A stretch of DNA of 64,000 nt from Ketobacter alkanivorans (lineage in GTDB: Bacteria > Pseudomonadota > Gammaproteobacteria > Pseudomonadales > Ketobacteraceae): positions 3,291,990 through 3,355,989 of the forward strand of contig NZ_CP022684.1 in assembly GCF_002863865.1 (NCBI RefSeq), read 5' to 3'. The notes below the pieces were generated by a model. That model was given only the letters and a program-made list of their open reading frames with translations, was not told the DNA's origin and made no database searches. Positions within the stretch are counted from its first letter, which is position 1. Every line of letters begins with the position of its first letter. Position numbers and translations under genes: made by a program. Shown here piece by piece: positions 62,145 to 64,000 of this stretch.

Positions 62145-62921
62145 ATGATTTGGCACCATATTGAAAAGGGTCACGGACGCCCCCTGATACTCTTGCATGG
62201 AATTGGCATGAACAGTGAGGCCTGGGCTCCGGTAATGGAGCGTTTGGCGATTCAGCGTCGAGTCATCTCGTTTGATATTCCGGGATTTGGCAAGACTCCA
62301 GGTATTCAGGATCGCGAACCCAACTCCGAGGCCATGGTGGCGAGTCTGGCCCAAAGCCTGGCCAAGATGGGGATCGACGAACCTGTGGATATCGTCGGAA
62401 ACTCTCTCGGCGGCCGCATTATGTTTGATGCTGCTGCTGAAGGGCTGGCACGCAGCATTGTCGGTATCTCCCCTGCGGGTCTGTGGCGCGAAAAAGGGCC
62501 TGCCCATATCGAGCCTTTATTCGGTGCTATGCGCAAGATGTATAAAACCATGCCGGGTGTGGTCGACCGAATGCTGAAAACTACAGCAGGAAGAACTCTG
62601 ATCATGGCAGGCGCTGTGTCCGCCCGTGGTTGGAAAATGCCTGCCCATGAAGCCATTCGTTCGGCCCGTATGTTTGCCGATTCCCATCAATTCGACCCGA
62701 TATTTGAAGCGTTCCGACCACCGTTCCTGCGGAGCAGCGAAATCAGCGTGCCGTGTACGGTGGCTTTTGGTGATTTGGATATGGTGTTTCCGGTGGGTAC
62801 CCGTGATAAAACCCGTGCCCCTGCCCACACCAAATGGGTCCGGCTGCCCGGATGTGGCCATGTGCCCATGTGGGATCATCCGGAGCTGGTGAGTCACGTG
62901 ATTCTGCAAGGTACTCACTAG
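62145..62921 (+). CDS. Alpha/beta hydrolase
   Basis: A 258-residue alpha/beta hydrolase. The oxyanion region is LILLHGIGMNSEAW, the nucleophile Ser in GNSLGGR, the acid Asp in FGDLDMVF and the His in PGCGHVPMW. It is a likely esterase or C-C hydrolase with unknown substrate and no signal peptide. It lies downstream of the AraC gene with a 98-bp gap, so it could be in the same regulon, but no motif copy is seen upstream of it. Confidence 0.9.
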   Translation: MIWHHIEKGHGRPLILLHGIGMNSEAWAPVMERLAIQRRVISFDIPGFGKTPGIQDREPNSEAMVASLAQSLAKMGIDEPVDIVGNSLGGRIMFDAAAEGLARSIVGISPAGLWREKGPAHIEPLFGAMRKMYKTMPGVVDRMLKTTAGRTLIMAGAVSARGWKMPAHEAIRSARMFADSHQFDPIFEAFRPPFLRSSEISVPCTVAFGDLDMVFPVGTRDKTRAPAHTKWVRLPGCGHVPMWDHPELVSHVILQGTH

Positions 62922-63020
62922 CAGTTGGCCTAAATTCCTCAAAAAGCTGCGCTCCTGCTGTCTATGTAGAAGGCTCCTACGGGCCTTAAGGTTCCAACCG
63001 CATGACAGTCAGGGAGCGCC

Positions 63021-64000
63021 ATGTCTACCGCCGCTAAACGTCCAGTTGCCAATCACAGTCGATTTGTTCTTCAGATTCCTTCCCTGCAGGATGAGGTTCG
63101 CGTAGTGTCATTCCGGTTTCAGGGGGGGCTTGACTCACCTTATGAGTGCGCTCTTGAAATAGCCAGTTTGCGCAGGGATTTGCCACTGGATGAGCTGCTG
63201 GGCAAGGCTGCAGTATTGACCCTGTTTGATGAGCGCCACCCGCGTTACATTCATGGTGAGATGACAAGCCTGACGCAGGGCAGTATTGGCAAACGTTTCA
63301 CAAGCTATAGCGTCACCCTGCGCCCCAAAATCTGGATGCTGGGCTTGCGCAGCGGAATGCGTATATTCCAGGATCAATCGGCCGTTGATATCGTCACAAC
63401 AGTCCTGAAAGACGCCGGTATAAAAGGTACGGACGTTCGCTGGCAAGTCAGCAGCAAGCCACTGCTTCGTGAATACTGTGTCCAATATCGTGAGACTGAT
63501 CTTGCGTTCATCAGCCGCTTGTTGGCAGAAGAAGGGCTGTTCTACTATTTTGAGCACGCTCTGGATCGGCATACCCTGGTGATCGCCGATGGCAACAGCA
63601 CTTTTCAGCCCATGCCAGGCAGTGCCACCTTACCCTATCGTACCCGCACCGGGATGGTCAGTGCAGAAGAGTCAGTGTATGAATTTCATGCGGCTCAACA
63701 CCTGCAGAGCGGTGCCGTTGCCATGCGTGATTTCGGCTTTGAAAAACCGGCTAATCGGTTGGAAGCCAATCACAGCGCAAAGCATTATCCTGAGTTGCAG
63801 CACTATCAATACCCAGGCCATTTTGCGGACACATCCGAGGGTAAGGCCTATGCCAAAGCGCAATTGTTGGGTCATCAGGCATTGCGGGATCAGCGCTACG
63901 CCCAATCCGATTGCCTGCGGGTTGCAATAGGGTCACGTTTTACACTGAGTCAGCACAGTACGCAGGCATTTAATTGCGAATACGTAATTACAGCGTTGCG
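63021..64000 (+). CDS. vgrG: VgrG-type type VI secretion spike protein (3' partial)
   Basis: The first 326 codons of a gene that runs past the window edge. They match the gp27-like N-terminal half of VgrG: FVLQIPSLQDEVRVVSFRFQGGLDSPYECALEI, then VTLRPKIWMLGLRSGMRIFQDQSAVDIV and YRETDLAFISRLLAEEGLFYYFEH. VgrG forms the spike at the tip of the T6SS tube and often carries an effector. AGGGAG lies 4-9 bases upstream of ATG 63021. The gp5-like and C-terminal parts lie outside the window, so the effector is unknown. Confidence 0.92.
   Translation, partial: MSTAAKRPVANHSRFVLQIPSLQDEVRVVSFRFQGGLDSPYECALEIASLRRDLPLDELLGKAAVLTLFDERHPRYIHGEMTSLTQGSIGKRFTSYSVTLRPKIWMLGLRSGMRIFQDQSAVDIVTTVLKDAGIKGTDVRWQVSSKPLLREYCVQYRETDLAFISRLLAEEGLFYYFEHALDRHTLVIADGNSTFQPMPGSATLPYRTRTGMVSAEESVYEFHAAQHLQSGAVAMRDFGFEKPANRLEANHSAKHYPELQHYQYPGHFADTSEGKAYAKAQLLGHQALRDQRYAQSDCLRVAIGSRFTLSQHSTQAFNCEYVITAL

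Overview
The window looks like a chromosomal segment of a gammaproteobacterium. This rests on the families seen: SlyX, a PA3496-type small protein, DUF3015, DUF4105, AIM24 paralogues, PF10118-type metal-dependent hydrolase, ECF/RskA pair, PQQ biosynthesis, an OruR-like AraC regulator and VgrG. The mix of PQQ alcohol oxidation, AidB-like acyl-CoA dehydrogenase and many diguanylate cyclases fits marine, alkane- or lipid-using genera such as the Alcanivorax/Ketobacter/Marinobacter group. That placement is inference and the genus is not determined.

About 1-21 kb is an accessory defence island. It starts with a compact operon: the end of a large protein with a nuclease-like C-terminus, an AAA_13 (PrrC/RloC-like) ATPase, an unknown two-part protein, a DUF3800 protein and a small possible RNase-fold protein. 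A PD-(D/E)XK nuclease with a PUA/EVE-like tail follows. Next are the ruins of a Tn7-like transposon: an intact tniQ, a cluster of about 20-bp end repeats that resemble TnsB-binding sites, a tnsA with a frameshift at its start codon, and a tnsB cut after its N-terminus by an internally deleted IS256-family element. A type I restriction-modification operon follows (small HTH-like gene, hsdM, hsdS, DUF429-like gene, fic, hsdR, YgjP-like peptidase). The island closes with a second, truncated tniQ.

From 21 kb on the content looks like ordinary chromosome: an ECF sigma factor with its anti-sigma factor and a TonB-dependent receptor; an ABC exporter; a VOC protein; two tandem membrane diguanylate cyclases; a penicillin-acylase-type lipoprotein; PhoD-like and metallo-beta-lactamase hydrolases; SlyX; an EamA exporter and GNAT pair divergent from a LysR regulator; an operon of an M48 protease with three tandem AIM24 paralogues; a DUF4105/hydrolase pair; a TetR/AidB-like/PaaI operon; and two more diguanylate cyclases.

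About 53-62 kb is a quinoprotein locus. pqqA-B-D-E-C runs toward a PVA-dehydrogenase-like quinoprotein lipoprotein. Upstream lie an SDR dehydrogenase, a TetR regulator and an AraC regulator. A shared motif, TGCACTTTTGGACA-N5-TGTGC, sits both upstream of pqqA and between the tetR and araC genes, suggesting one regulator controls both. The window ends inside a vgrG-like T6SS gene.
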